Shown here piece after piece: positions 18,151 through 27,560 of a DNA stretch of 64,000 nt (its first letter is position 1; each line of letters opens with the position of its first letter). The notes beneath the pieces were generated by a model. That model saw nothing but the letters and a program-made list of their open reading frames with translations. It did no database searches and was not told where the DNA came from. Position numbers and translations under genes: made by a program. The stretch lies in the NCBI RefSeq assembly GCF_033100115.1, contig NZ_CP136910.1:2170001-2234000 (forward strand). The letters run 5' to 3'. The DNA is from Anaerocolumna sp. AGMB13020. Its GTDB lineage: Bacteria > Bacillota > Clostridia > Lachnospirales > Lachnospiraceae.

Positions 18151-18363
18151 GGAAATTAGTACAAAATAGAAAGTACGCATACGCCTATGGAAAGGTATTA
18201 GAAGCCCTTTTCTCTGAAAATTTTGTGCTATAAGGTAAAGCAGATTGTCTGAGCGTAGCGAGTTATCTGATTTTCCTTATGTCCAGCACAAAATATTCAG
18301 AGAATTAGGGCTTCTTATACCTTGCAATCGAAGTATGCGTCTTTCTATTTTGCACTAATTTCC
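18151..18363. repeat. Foldback element copy 2 (213 bp long-arm inverted repeat)
   Basis: This is the second copy of the element at 14873-15087, in the same orientation. The loop GTCTGAGCGTAGCGAGT is identical. The outer ends read GGAAATTAGTACAAAATAG and CTATTTTGCACTAATTTCC. Where the arms differ from copy 1, the partner base often changes too: ATGC/GCAT becomes ATAC/GTAT, and TAATG/CATTA becomes TAAGG/CCTTA. Confidence 0.8.
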
Positions 18364-18422
18364 GTCCCATTGCCAAAGACTCCCGTTTAAAACTAACTAT
18401 ACTAAATCCATATCAACCAATT

Positions 18423-19619
18423 TCACTTTTGTGCAACCACCACTTCCACAATCTTATCAGCTACCGTTTTAGACGCTAATCCGTCTTCATAAAGCACCAG
18501 CCCCCTAAAAAACCCATTGACCCTATCCTCATAATAAGCACTATTGAATTCTAAAATACTATTCTCCAGCTGCTCCATATTTTCAGCTTTGTCATAAGGT
18601 AGGGAAGCATAGTCAAAATAAAAGCCTCTGCCATCATCGTATTCTTTCATATCGGATGCATATAAAAATACCGGTTTACCGGTAAAGGAAAATTCAAACA
18701 TGATATTCGAATAATCCGTAAGAAGAATATCACATTCAGACATCAGCTCGTAGATATCCCGATAATAGGAAGCATTGATAACCCCTTTACCATATTTAAG
18801 AGCATTGCTTTGAGCTGCTACAAGAGGATGAAGCCTGACAGCGATCGTCCAACTGCCACCAAATCTCTCCGCAAGAACAGAAAGCAACCGTTCATATTCA
18901 AGTGAATATGCTGCCACATTATTTTTACCTTCTCTGTAGGTTGGTGCATAAAGAGCTATCTTTGTCTCTTTTCCTATGCCAAGCTCTTTTCTTAAACGAT
19001 CTCCGATACCCATTCTGGGTTTGATAAGAATATCATTTCTGGGACTTCCGCATTCTAAGATTGCCCCCTTATACCAGAAGCTTCTGCGGTACATCTTCGT
19101 ACAGAAATCACTGTTGGAAATATAAAGGTCCGTCATTGCCGAATCCCGTTTCGCATTCTTTATATAAGCTTCTCCAAGATGATCCGCATAGTCTTTTTCA
19201 ATTTTCTTCAGTGCAATTCCACCATGCCAGGTCTGGATGTAGTATTGCTTCCTTCGCTTCTTTATATAGCTTTCCTTACGGTTATTATCAAGCCATACCC
19301 CGGCAGTTGCAAGACTGTAGATTGCTTTTACACTATTGCTCTTATACACAGTGACGTTCTCTGGTGCACCGGCAGCCTCCGGGTGATTGGTAATAAAAAT
19401 CAGGTCCAGGTCTTTTCTGTGCCTTGCAGCCAGCTCTTCTGTCACATATTTCGCATTGTCACCAAACCCCCAGACATTACAAATAACTACTTTATTTCTC
19501 TGTATGGGCAATAAACGAAACAGTCCGAAAAGAGCTGTTATAGACAGATATCTGACTTTCTTATATATTTTAATTCCCCATTCCGGTGAGAACTTTTTTA
19601 ACTGTTCACGTAAAGCCAT
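18423..19619 (-). CDS. CDP-glycerol glycerophosphotransferase family protein
   Basis: This 398-residue enzyme belongs to the TagB/TagF family, which adds glycerol-phosphate or ribitol-phosphate from CDP-polyols to wall teichoic acid-like polymers on the cytoplasmic face. Signatures seen are YYIQTWHGGIALKKIEKD (about 125-142), the CGSPRND segment, IALYAPTYREG, IAVRLHPLV, and CDILLTDYSNIMFEFSFTGKPVFLYASD (near 315-342). The WHG and TDYSS-like motifs are the catalytic family hallmarks. It groups with the second family member at 21072 and with tagD. Confidence 0.88.
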   Translation of the reverse strand: MALREQLKKFSPEWGIKIYKKVRYLSITALFGLFRLLPIQRNKVVICNVWGFGDNAKYVTEELAARHRKDLDLIFITNHPEAAGAPENVTVYKSNSVKAIYSLATAGVWLDNNRKESYIKKRRKQYYIQTWHGGIALKKIEKDYADHLGEAYIKNAKRDSAMTDLYISNSDFCTKMYRRSFWYKGAILECGSPRNDILIKPRMGIGDRLRKELGIGKETKIALYAPTYREGKNNVAAYSLEYERLLSVLAERFGGSWTIAVRLHPLVAAQSNALKYGKGVINASYYRDIYELMSECDILLTDYSNIMFEFSFTGKPVFLYASDMKEYDDGRGFYFDYASLPYDKAENMEQLENSILEFNSAYYEDRVNGFFRGLVLYEDGLASKTVADKIVEVVVAQK

Positions 19620-19673
19620 CTCTTTAAACCTCTCCTTTTAATTTGAAAAGCTGATTTTATAAGCTCAAACTTC

Positions 19674-19716
19674 ATCAGGCATAAAAATGCTATAAAGTAA
19701 CATTTTTATGCCTGAT
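19674..19716. other. Perfect 16-bp inverted repeat (hairpin) between surface-polymer genes
   Basis: ATCAGGCATAAAAATG (19674-19689) and CATTTTTATGCCTGAT (19701-19716) are perfect inverses around an 11-nt loop. No U-run follows on either strand. It could be an atypical terminator of the glycosyltransferase gene or a protein-binding operator for the gene at 18423. Confidence 0.65.
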
Positions 19717-19887
19717 TACGAATTAAGCGTATAGGAAGCTCCTGGTGTTGTCCTGGCCGTCATACCTTAGAATATGCTATTTGCATTTCATTTATTGAAT
19801 GTAACACCACTACACCTTTACAGGCTCGTTTATGTCTCACACAAATTACCTTTCACTCGCGGAACGCCAAATCAGACACATGCATTT

Positions 19888-21063
19888 TCAGACACCCTCC
19901 AGCCTATTCAGAATATCCTCAAATTGTTTTGCTGTTTTAGACCAGCTTAAAGTACTTAAGCAAGAAACTGCATTCTTATCTCTTTCCTTTAAAAGGGAAG
20001 GATTTTTAATGGATTCCTTCAGCTTAACATATAAATCCTCCGCATCCAAAGATGTCAGCAAAGCACTATCTTCCGGGAAAAAGTAAGGGAAGGTTCCGTC
20101 TTCAAATTCAATAAGGGGTAGTCCTGTTGCAAGCATCTCATAAGGTACCAGGGACACATTACTCATGGAAGCAACCATGCCAAAGTCTGCTCTGCGGTAC
20201 AAAGAAAGCAATTCTTTCTTCGTCAGCATACCAAGGTTCTCACCGCCTTCGGTACGAAAGCTTTTGTCTTCTCCATAATAAAGAAGCGTTAATTTGATAC
20301 CATCTGACAGGAACTTCTCCTTCACCTGTTTTAGCATGTGCTGGGTGATATTTGGCAGTCTTTTGCCATAGTATTTTAAGTAAACCGCAACCACGATTTC
20401 TTTCTTCTTACCATAACTGTCATAGTCTCTTTTATAATGTGGATATTCAGCGCTTTCATAAGGGAATTCCACAAAATCAACTGGAGATACGGGCTGACAG
20501 TTCTTCTCTATCATTTCTTTATTCCAGGCGCCAAGACTTACCATATGAAGTCCCTGCTCATAGGTTTTCTTAGCCATTAAGAACAGCTCACCAAAGGAAA
20601 AGAAATATGGTTCATAGTCCTGGATAAAGTACATCTTATAACCGGGTATTCTCTTTGCAAATGCAACGGTGTCCCAGGAAGTTGCTACTACAATATCAGA
20701 CTTAATATCCTCTAGCTGCTTGTTGGTATACATTTTTCCAAGATATCCCGTAAGATTGCTTGCCGCAATCTCCTCCATGTCCGACTTGCTCTGAGGCTTG
20801 TATACCACATACCCCACCTCATGACCAAGCTTTGCAAGCTCCGTTCCCAAACGCAGCATAGAGGTCTGTCCGCCGCTGTACTTAGCCATTCTCTCTACCA
20901 CAAATAAGATCCGCTTGATCTTTTCCGGTTTATTATTGCTGATAACTGATACATCATAATTTGCTATTCTGTAATTTACAAGTCTTTTCTCCGTCTTAGC
21001 CTGTACACTGTGCAAGATACCTTTCACCTTAATCTTTAAGATGCTTTTCCACTTGTTAACCAT
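19888..21063 (-). CDS. Glycosyltransferase family 4-like (WsaF/rhamnosyltransferase-like)
   Basis: This 391-residue GT-B enzyme shows a GT4-type N-terminal motif, ILFVVERMAKYSGGQTSMLRLG (about 50-71), for sugar acceptor binding. Its C-terminal nucleotide-sugar region has GMLTKKELLSLYRRADFGMVASMSNVSLVPYEMLATGLPLIEF, where SLVPYEMLATG matches the EX7E-type motif. The layout resembles WsaF-like rhamnosyltransferases. It sits 8 bp after the CDP-glycerol transferase gene at 21072-22292, so it probably decorates or extends the same teichoic-type polymer. Donor sugar unknown. Confidence 0.75.
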   Translation of the reverse strand: MVNKWKSILKIKVKGILHSVQAKTEKRLVNYRIANYDVSVISNNKPEKIKRILFVVERMAKYSGGQTSMLRLGTELAKLGHEVGYVVYKPQSKSDMEEIAASNLTGYLGKMYTNKQLEDIKSDIVVATSWDTVAFAKRIPGYKMYFIQDYEPYFFSFGELFLMAKKTYEQGLHMVSLGAWNKEMIEKNCQPVSPVDFVEFPYESAEYPHYKRDYDSYGKKKEIVVAVYLKYYGKRLPNITQHMLKQVKEKFLSDGIKLTLLYYGEDKSFRTEGGENLGMLTKKELLSLYRRADFGMVASMSNVSLVPYEMLATGLPLIEFEDGTFPYFFPEDSALLTSLDAEDLYVKLKESIKNPSLLKERDKNAVSCLSTLSWSKTAKQFEDILNRLEGV

Positions 21064-21071
21064 AGGAAGTT

Positions 21072-22292
21072 CTACCTTTCTCCCTTAATTATTTTCTCAA
21101 TTACCTTCACGACTTTAGCGGAAGCTTTTCCGTCATCGGCGTGATTATATTTGTTATAAAAATTATTGAACTTGTCTTCGTACATACTGCTGTCGTAATT
21201 TTTAATCGCTGCTGCGAGTTCCTCTGTTGTACCCACAATCGGTCCGGGTGCCTCCTCCAGAAAATCAAAATAAAAGCCCCTTAAATTATTCTTATACTCT
21301 TCCAGATCATAGGTATAGAAAAACATAGGCCTTTTTAGCAAGGAATAATCAAACATAACAGAGGAATAGTCTGTTATCAGAATATCTGCTACCAGATAGA
21401 GGGTCGATATATCTTCACACATGTTGAACTCATATACAAAACCGCCGTATGTAGACCAGTCGATATTGTCCTTTACCAGGTAATGATATTTCACCACACA
21501 TACATACTCGTCCCCGAATTCTTCTTTCAACATGGCAAAATCCATCGGTGTATTAAACTTATAGGCACCTTTTGCATAATATTCATTATCACGCCAGGTT
21601 GGCGCATACAAAAGAATCTTTTTATTCTCCGGAAGACCCATCTGTTTTTTTAATTTATTGATATAATCCTTATTATTACCGTAAAAAAGGACATCATTTC
21701 TCGGATATCCTATTTCCAGCATATTTTTATCAAAAGCAAAAGCTCTTCTGAAGATTTCGGTAGAATAATGATTCTGGGATAACAGATAATCCCAGGTTCT
21801 TGTATTGATAAAGAAACTTCTCTTGTATTTATCGATGTCTGTTTCGCCGGCCATGTTAACGGAATCCATGTCAAGGGCTAATTTCTTAAGGGGAGTACCA
21901 TGCCAGGTCTGGATATACTGGACCCCTTTTCTCTTTTTCAGATAATTAGGCATTCTGGAGTCAGTAACCCATACCCCTGCAATACCCATTATAAAAAAAT
22001 AACGTGTTCTTGTCCGCTTCAGCTTTTTGGCACTGCCTGGTATTTCTGTAGCAATGTTATCCAGGAAAAAATAGCAGCGGTACTTTTTATCCAGTCCCTG
22101 TTTCACCATTTCCTCATAAATGGCCTTCGGATTGCCGGTATAGTTTCGGCCCATGTTACTTTCAAAAATAATAATGTTCTTATTTATAGGAAGAATCGAA
22201 CTTTCAATACGGTATAGTAGCATAACTGCTTTTTTTCCAAACCGCTTGATCATTTTCTTGCATTTATTCTTAAGTCGTTTAAGTTGGGGCAT
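21072..22292 (-). CDS. CDP-glycerol glycerophosphotransferase family protein (TagF-like)
   Basis: This 406-residue TagB/TagF-type polymerase or primase has the family marks YIQTWHGTPLKKLALDMD (about 127-144), IGYPRNDVLF, KKILLYAPTWRDNEYY, VKYHYLV and ADILITDYSSVMFDYSLLKRPMFFYTYD (near 306-333). A basic, hydrophobic N terminus may associate with the membrane. It lies between tagD, which makes CDP-glycerol, 18 bp upstream, and a glycosyltransferase 8 bp downstream, giving a compact teichoic acid operon. Confidence 0.9.
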   Translation of the reverse strand: MPQLKRLKNKCKKMIKRFGKKAVMLLYRIESSILPINKNIIIFESNMGRNYTGNPKAIYEEMVKQGLDKKYRCYFFLDNIATEIPGSAKKLKRTRTRYFFIMGIAGVWVTDSRMPNYLKKRKGVQYIQTWHGTPLKKLALDMDSVNMAGETDIDKYKRSFFINTRTWDYLLSQNHYSTEIFRRAFAFDKNMLEIGYPRNDVLFYGNNKDYINKLKKQMGLPENKKILLYAPTWRDNEYYAKGAYKFNTPMDFAMLKEEFGDEYVCVVKYHYLVKDNIDWSTYGGFVYEFNMCEDISTLYLVADILITDYSSVMFDYSLLKRPMFFYTYDLEEYKNNLRGFYFDFLEEAPGPIVGTTEELAAAIKNYDSSMYEDKFNNFYNKYNHADDGKASAKVVKVIEKIIKGER

Positions 22293-22310
22293 ATATTTAC
22301 TCCGATATCG

Positions 22311-22709
22311 TTATTTTTTTACCCCTAAATTCAGGTCATTTTTTATCTTAGTCGTAGATATTCCATCTGTTCTCGGCAAATAGACAACTTCACAGTATTC
22401 TTTTAAGAAGTCAAACTGTCCTTCCCAATCATCTCCCATGACAAATACATCTACCTGGTTGTCCACCACATCCTGAATCTTCTGTTCCCATGTGTATTCC
22501 GGTATTACTTCATCCACATAAGTTATTGCTTCCAGGATAATCTTCCTGTCCTCATAGCAGTGGTAAGCAGTTTTATGCTTAATTGTATTAAACTCATCTG
22601 AGGATAAAACAACGATTAAATAATCTCCAAGCTCTTTTGCTCTTCTCAACAAATTAATATGGCCTACATGTATTAAATCGTAGGTTCCGTAAGTAATGAC
22701 CTTTTTCAT
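22311..22709 (-). CDS. tagD: Glycerol-3-phosphate cytidylyltransferase
   Basis: This 132-residue nucleotidyltransferase makes CDP-glycerol from CTP and glycerol-3-phosphate, the donor for the two CDP-glycerol transferases downstream. It has the GTYDLIHVGHINLL motif with HxGH near the N terminus and the C-terminal RTDGISTTKIK motif, both diagnostic. The length equals that of Bacillus TagD. It is the first gene of the operon. Its leader holds two tandem hairpins. Confidence 0.93.
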   Translation of the reverse strand: MKKVITYGTYDLIHVGHINLLRRAKELGDYLIVVLSSDEFNTIKHKTAYHCYEDRKIILEAITYVDEVIPEYTWEQKIQDVVDNQVDVFVMGDDWEGQFDFLKEYCEVVYLPRTDGISTTKIKNDLNLGVKK

Positions 22710-22745
22710 TTTAACCTCTATTCTTGCGCACGCTCTTTGCGCATA

Positions 22746-22800
22746 GCAAGTTTGTGGTGCGCAAGCACAAACTTGCGGTTGAAAAATTTATTTTTCAACC
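22746..22800 (-). promoter_or_regulatory. Two adjacent hairpins in the tagD leader
   Basis: On the minus strand, GGTTGAAAAA/TTTTTCAACC (22777-22800, 4-nt loop) is followed without a gap by GCAAGTTTGTG/CACAAACTTGC (22746-22776). Both lie 37-91 bp before the tagD start codon. They could be a terminator/attenuator or a 5' stabilising structure. Confidence 0.6.
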
Positions 22801-22999
22801 TAACTCCTATCTATGCACCCTTCGCGCATATTCCGGTACTTTCTTTCAAGGCTTTAAAATCCCTGGTTTGGTTTTTCTTCTTATTATCTTCAAGAAACGG
22901 AGGACACATACAAGCAGATATTCTGATTGCGCTGTATCCTCCATTTATTAGCATAACATATCTAATTATATCTTGTCATTAAATATTATTGAAAATTTC

Positions 23000-24670
23000 T
23001 TATGATTTCTTTAATCTGTTAAGACCACTAAAGATCGCTCTGATAGATGCTCTGGTTATATTGGAACTGATACCTACTCCGAATATTGTTTTTCCGGTAT
23101 CCATGCTGAGTAAATGGATATAAGCCGCAGCCTGAGCACCGGAGCCTTCTCCCAATGCGTGCTCGGAATAATCCAATATCTTTATGTGAATACCAAGTTC
23201 TTTCTGAAGCCCTCGAAGTACCGCATCAATGGGACCGTTACCGGTTGCTTCAAAGGTTTTCTCAATACCCTCCTCTGTGTAGGTAACTTTGGCAAGGGTG
23301 TCAAAAGGATCACTGGTTTCTGTCAGATCTTCAAAGCGGCTTCTTCTAAAATGAAGCGGTTCCTTCTGCTCCAGATAACTTTTCTTAAATTCTTGCATAA
23401 TCTGATCCGGTGCTACTTCACCCTGCTTCTCAGAAATATGCTGTATGTTATCCGCAAATTCCTTATGCATTCCTTTGGGAAGTTTAAAGCCATAATAGGT
23501 CTCCATAATAAAGGCTACGCCGCCCTTACCGGACTGACTGTTAATACGGACAATGGGCTCATATTTTCTTCCGATGTCTGCCGGATCCACCGGCAGGTAG
23601 GGTACTTCCCAAATTTCCTTCTGCTTAACCTGCATGGCGTGCACACCCTTATTGATAGCATCCTGATGTGATCCGGAAAAAGCAGTAAATACAAGCTTAC
23701 CGCCATAAGGATGACGTACATGTACAGGAATCTTACATAATCTTTCATATACTTCTATGATTTCATTGATATCATCCAGTTCCAATTCCGGATTAATACC
23801 TTGTGAAAACATGTTATAGGCAATTGTAAGCACATCTACATTACCGGTTCGTTCGCCGTTACCAAATAATGTTCCTTCAACACGGTCTGCACCTGCAAGA
23901 AGTGCCAGTTCACTGGCGGCTACGCCGCAGCCTCTGTCGTTATGAGGATGTACGCTTAATATAATGGAATCTCTGTTGTTAAAATGGGTATGCATCCATT
24001 CTATCTGGTCTGCATAGACATTTGGTGTAGTCATTTCTACCGTGTTGGGCAAATTAATAATGATTTTATTATCCGGTGATGGTTCCCAGATATCCTGAAC
24101 AGCTGTGCAAATATCCAATGCAAAATCAAGCTCTGTTCCACTAAAGCTCTCCGGTGAATACTCCAGTATAATCTTTCCCGGAAAAGACTTGGTGTATTCT
24201 TTCACGAGTCTGGTTCCATTTACTGCAATCTCTTTGATTGCTTCTCTGTCCATACCAAATACAACATCCCGCTGAAGAGTGGAGGTTGAATTGTATATAT
24301 GAACAATGGCTGTCTTAATACCTTCCAAGGCTTCAAAAGTCTTCTGAATCAAGTGATCTCTGCATTGTACCAAAACCTGAATTGTAACGTCATCAGGAAT
24401 CAGCTTGCGGTCCACTAACTGTCTTAAGAAGTCATACTCAATCTGTGAAGCAGAAGGAAATCCAACTTCAATCTCCTTAAAACCTAATTTTACAAGCAGT
24501 TTAAAGAATTCAATCTTCTCTTCTACAACCATAGGCTCAATTAATGCCTGGTTACCATCTCTTAAATCTACACTGCACCATATAGGTGCTTTTGTTATCT
24601 GCTTATTTGGCCAGGTTCTTTCTTTAAAATCCACTACCGGTGCGCTCTGATATCTTCTAAAATTCAACAT
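23000..24670 (-). CDS. leuA: 2-isopropylmalate synthase
   Basis: This enzyme makes 2-isopropylmalate from 2-oxoisovalerate and acetyl-CoA, the first step of leucine synthesis. The catalytic barrel begins IWCSVDLRDGNQAL (metal-binding Asp) and holds SVHPHNDRGCGVAASELALLAGADRVEGTLFGNGERTGN, with the HPHND metal ligands. The C-terminal third (from about 430) is the leucine-sensing LeuA dimer domain. It matches the long LeuA form. I start at the ATG at 24670 because ATAGGAGGATGG precedes it. An in-frame start 45 bp upstream has no ribosome site. No leuB/C/D is in view. Confidence 0.93.
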   Translation of the reverse strand: MLNFRRYQSAPVVDFKERTWPNKQITKAPIWCSVDLRDGNQALIEPMVVEEKIEFFKLLVKLGFKEIEVGFPSASQIEYDFLRQLVDRKLIPDDVTIQVLVQCRDHLIQKTFEALEGIKTAIVHIYNSTSTLQRDVVFGMDREAIKEIAVNGTRLVKEYTKSFPGKIILEYSPESFSGTELDFALDICTAVQDIWEPSPDNKIIINLPNTVEMTTPNVYADQIEWMHTHFNNRDSIILSVHPHNDRGCGVAASELALLAGADRVEGTLFGNGERTGNVDVLTIAYNMFSQGINPELELDDINEIIEVYERLCKIPVHVRHPYGGKLVFTAFSGSHQDAINKGVHAMQVKQKEIWEVPYLPVDPADIGRKYEPIVRINSQSGKGGVAFIMETYYGFKLPKGMHKEFADNIQHISEKQGEVAPDQIMQEFKKSYLEQKEPLHFRRSRFEDLTETSDPFDTLAKVTYTEEGIEKTFEATGNGPIDAVLRGLQKELGIHIKILDYSEHALGEGSGAQAAAYIHLLSMDTGKTIFGVGISSNITRASIRAIFSGLNRLKKS

Positions 24671-25077
24671 GATCCATCCTCCTATAATTTCCGTGATATA
24701 ATGATAGTTTATCAATTTACATCATTGCTACGGAGTCGATAGATCACACTGTATTTCTTTACGATAAATAACTTGGCACTGTCTACTCTAGTCCCATCCT
24801 TATCATTCCTTTGCTCATATTGTTGCTGGTATTTGTGTATACCTCTGCTCAGTTAATCAATAAAATCAGCGTATTTGTGTTACCAGATACACAAAATGCA
24901 TCTTTTTTCAGTTTTCTTATGAAAGAATGCTATACAGATAGATTATCTGTATCATTATACTCTCCTGAAAGAACTGCTATAACTGCATAGAAGTTATTGT
25001 TAAAGATTATAGCATTGTGACTGGAATATTACAAGGTTTATTTTTAATCAAGAGCAACGAATATTTATACGATAAGT
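24671..25077. other. Intergenic region upstream of leuA
   Basis: These 407 bp have no gene. I looked for a T-box leader (AGGGTGG-type antiterminator motif) on the minus strand and found none. A short inverted repeat, ACAGATAGATTATCTGT, occurs near 24954-24970. No convincing promoter or terminator was identified. Confidence 0.4.
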
Positions 25078-25353
25078 TTACTCCTCTAGGATATCTCCCA
25101 AGCCATCCTCTACCGCCTTGGAAAGAACGGAAAGTGCCTTTTCCTCGTCTTCACCTTCACAGGTAATTTCAATCTCATCTCCCGTTTTGATACAGGCCCC
25201 TAAAACACTCAGTACACTTTTTCCGTTCACATTGGTATTTTCCATTGAAATGCTTATCTTTGACCGAAACTCTATCGCCAGTTTACAAAACATACCGACG
25301 GGTCTTAAGTGTAATCCGTTAGGATTTTTGATTGTCAATTTCCTGCTTACCAT
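25078..25353 (-). CDS. HPr family phosphocarrier protein
   Basis: This 91-residue protein has both HPr phosphorylation sites: H15 in NGLHLRPVG (target of PTS enzyme I) and S46 in NGKSVLSV (target of HPr kinase). The usual HARPA is HLRPV here, a small departure near the active site. It could be the PTS HPr or a Crh-like regulator that retains His15. It lies 59 bp after cdaR on the same strand, probably in the same transcript. Confidence 0.88.
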   Translation of the reverse strand: MVSRKLTIKNPNGLHLRPVGMFCKLAIEFRSKISISMENTNVNGKSVLSVLGACIKTGDEIEITCEGEDEEKALSVLSKAVEDGLGDILEE

Positions 25354-25412
25354 CCTTAACCCTCCTTAAAAGCTGATATGTACAGAGAATAGCAGCATTT
25401 GTTCTAACTGCT

Positions 25413-26633
25413 TTATGTACCGGCACCGCTGACGGATACCATCACACTGAGTGGATCCAGTGTGACTCCGTCCGGTAAATCCAGTCCGACATTAAAATAA
25501 TCCGTTCCGACTTTGGCTCCTTTTAAGTCTATATATGGCTTTAAGTTATATTTATTAAGCATATTCAGATAGTCACTGTTGCCATAGAGCTTCACATGCA
25601 TGTTTGCGGTTCCTGTTTTTGCTTCCATACCACTGGGTATATTCCTCAGCTCTATCTCACTGCTGTCATAACTTAAATCCTTACTATCCATTTTTTCTAT
25701 CTTAACCTTGATTGCAGCTGTCTGGTTATCATCAATCAGAATTACATCGTCCTTAATAAAATCTGTTATATTAACCTGATCTTCAAAATCTTCTCTCTTG
25801 TTTGTTATATTGTAATCACCAGAAATGTATGGAACCTTGTCAAGTTCGTCCTTTTCTCCGGCAATCACTACCAACTTGGGTTCAAAATCCTTATCCACAT
25901 ACTTATACCCCGGATACGGTTCACCGGTTACTTCAATATAAAGCCTAACCGTCTTCGTCTGAAGCAGATTTACGGTAACCTCCACCTCTTCTGCACTTAA
26001 CTTAAACTTATCCGAATCCATTAAGGTACCGTTATTATCATAAACCTTTGGTACGGCAGTATCCGTAAAGGATTGCCTTTTACCGGCAACATTAACCTCT
26101 ACCACAACTTCTTTTATTTTGCTGACTACGGTTTCAGCACCACTGACCTCTATTATATTGGGACTCGCTAACTTTTCCTTTACATAATAGCCAGAGGCTA
26201 CTTCTCCGTTTGCCACCACATTAATTCGGAATTGCTCTGTCTTCAAATTCTCAAGACTGACTTTCATTGTTGAGATATTTTGCGTTTTCTCAACGATATC
26301 TCTTTCATGACCTGGAACAGTCACTTTTATTTCCGCAGCATTTACCACGGACAGCTCTGAAAGGTCTGCTACTGCTTTGATATCAGATTTGCTTAATGAC
26401 TCCAGCACAGATCTTTTCGCTCTGATGGTAACATTGACGCTATTTCCGGATACCACCTCATAAACCTTGTCTTTTTGGGCCACCGCATTTTCATTAATTA
26501 TAGAAACTTCTATATCATTAAAGTTTTTTTCTTTCACAGGGTCTGCTATATTTAAAATAATAAGCCAGGTCAATATAGCCATAAACAGGGACAGCAGTTT
26601 AAGTCCAAGATTTCTAGTCAGCTTCTCTTTCAT
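25413..26633 (-). CDS. cdaR: CdaR, YbbR-domain regulator of diadenylate cyclase
   Basis: This 406-residue protein has one N-terminal transmembrane helix (about 11-28, GLKLLSLFMAILTWLIILNIADP) and about four extracytoplasmic YbbR repeats. Each has the alternating beta pattern seen in VNVTIRAKRSVLESLS and INVVANGEVASGYYVKEKLASPNIIEVSGAETVVSKI. CdaR binds and modulates CdaA in Firmicutes. The start overlaps the end of cdaA by 20 bp, which is consistent with coupled synthesis. Confidence 0.9.
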   Translation of the reverse strand: MKEKLTRNLGLKLLSLFMAILTWLIILNIADPVKEKNFNDIEVSIINENAVAQKDKVYEVVSGNSVNVTIRAKRSVLESLSKSDIKAVADLSELSVVNAAEIKVTVPGHERDIVEKTQNISTMKVSLENLKTEQFRINVVANGEVASGYYVKEKLASPNIIEVSGAETVVSKIKEVVVEVNVAGKRQSFTDTAVPKVYDNNGTLMDSDKFKLSAEEVEVTVNLLQTKTVRLYIEVTGEPYPGYKYVDKDFEPKLVVIAGEKDELDKVPYISGDYNITNKREDFEDQVNITDFIKDDVILIDDNQTAAIKVKIEKMDSKDLSYDSSEIELRNIPSGMEAKTGTANMHVKLYGNSDYLNMLNKYNLKPYIDLKGAKVGTDYFNVGLDLPDGVTLDPLSVMVSVSGAGT

Positions 26634-27492
26634 TCTTAGACCTCCCCTTCCATAATTTAATTTTCTTTGTATCCACTACTTTATTCTGAAGAGTGAGTAT
26701 TTTATTTTTCAAATAATCTCCATCCACATTACGGATTAAAGTTCCACCCATCGCAAGGGATACCTTACCGGTTTCTTCTGATACGATAATTGTAAGGCAA
26801 TCGGTAATTTCACTTACTCCGATACCGGCTCTGTGTCTCGTACCAAGTTCCTTGCTCAGATGCATGTTATCGGATAAAGGTAGATAACAGGTGGCGGCAG
26901 CTACTCTGTTGCCTTTTATGATAACCGCTCCGTCATGCAGCGGTGTATTATGCTCAAAGATATTGATCAGCAACTGGCTGCTTACCAGGGAATCAATGGC
27001 AATTCCTGTATTTTCGAATTCCATAAGGGATAGTTCTTTCTCTATTACAATCAGAGCACCTGTTTTGGCTTTTGCCAGCTCAAAGGTAGCTTTAACAATA
27101 TCTGCGACTGTTTTCTCAGAGAATCTGTCCCCTTTGTCCTTGGAGTCGTTAAAATTAAACAGGGGAGTCACAAGATGATTCTGTCCCAATTGCTCCAGTG
27201 CTTTTCTGAATTCCGGCTGGAATACAATGATAACTGCAATAATGCCTACATTCAGACTCTTATAGAACAGCCAGAGTATAACGCTTAAGTCCAATACAGA
27301 TGCAAAAAGCCAGAGAATAAGCAGCACAATAAGTCCCTTAACCAGAATCCATGCTCTGGTCTGTTTTACCCACACAATAACATTGTAGATAACAAAAGCC
27401 AGAATAAGGATTTCTATAATATCGGTCAGTCCGATATCCGGCAAAGAATACCAGCTTATATATTCTTTAAAAAAACTTATAATTGTCTGCAT
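26614..27492 (-). CDS. cdaA: Diadenylate cyclase CdaA
   Basis: This 292-residue membrane enzyme condenses two ATP to c-di-AMP. Three N-terminal helices (about 25-90) precede the DAC domain. The catalytic motifs DGA (187-189) and RHR (219-221) are intact, within PLHDGAVIIKG and GTRHRAGIGVSE. c-di-AMP controls potassium and osmolyte uptake and wall homeostasis. It lies before cdaR, as in most Firmicutes. glmM is not in view. Confidence 0.95.
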   Translation of the reverse strand: MQTIISFFKEYISWYSLPDIGLTDIIEILILAFVIYNVIVWVKQTRAWILVKGLIVLLILWLFASVLDLSVILWLFYKSLNVGIIAVIIVFQPEFRKALEQLGQNHLVTPLFNFNDSKDKGDRFSEKTVADIVKATFELAKAKTGALIVIEKELSLMEFENTGIAIDSLVSSQLLINIFEHNTPLHDGAVIIKGNRVAAATCYLPLSDNMHLSKELGTRHRAGIGVSEITDCLTIIVSEETGKVSLAMGGTLIRNVDGDYLKNKILTLQNKVVDTKKIKLWKGRSKNEREAD

Positions 27493-27560
27493 TAAAACTC
27501 ACCCGCTTTACTTTTTACTGATGTTATAAAACTTACGTTAACCTCGTGTATAAATAACTT

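Larger units (their letters stand above)
17848..18422. other. Intergenic region with hairpin and second foldback element
   Basis: This 575 bp stretch holds the palindromic hairpin at 17890-17918, about 230 bp in which nothing is recognised, and the second foldback element (18151-18363). The flanking genes converge here. Confidence 0.55.

Noticed and set aside
24671..25077. Possible T-box or leucine attenuator before leuA
   Set aside because: No AGGGTGG-type motif, no leucine-rich leader peptide and no terminator hairpin were found on the minus strand.
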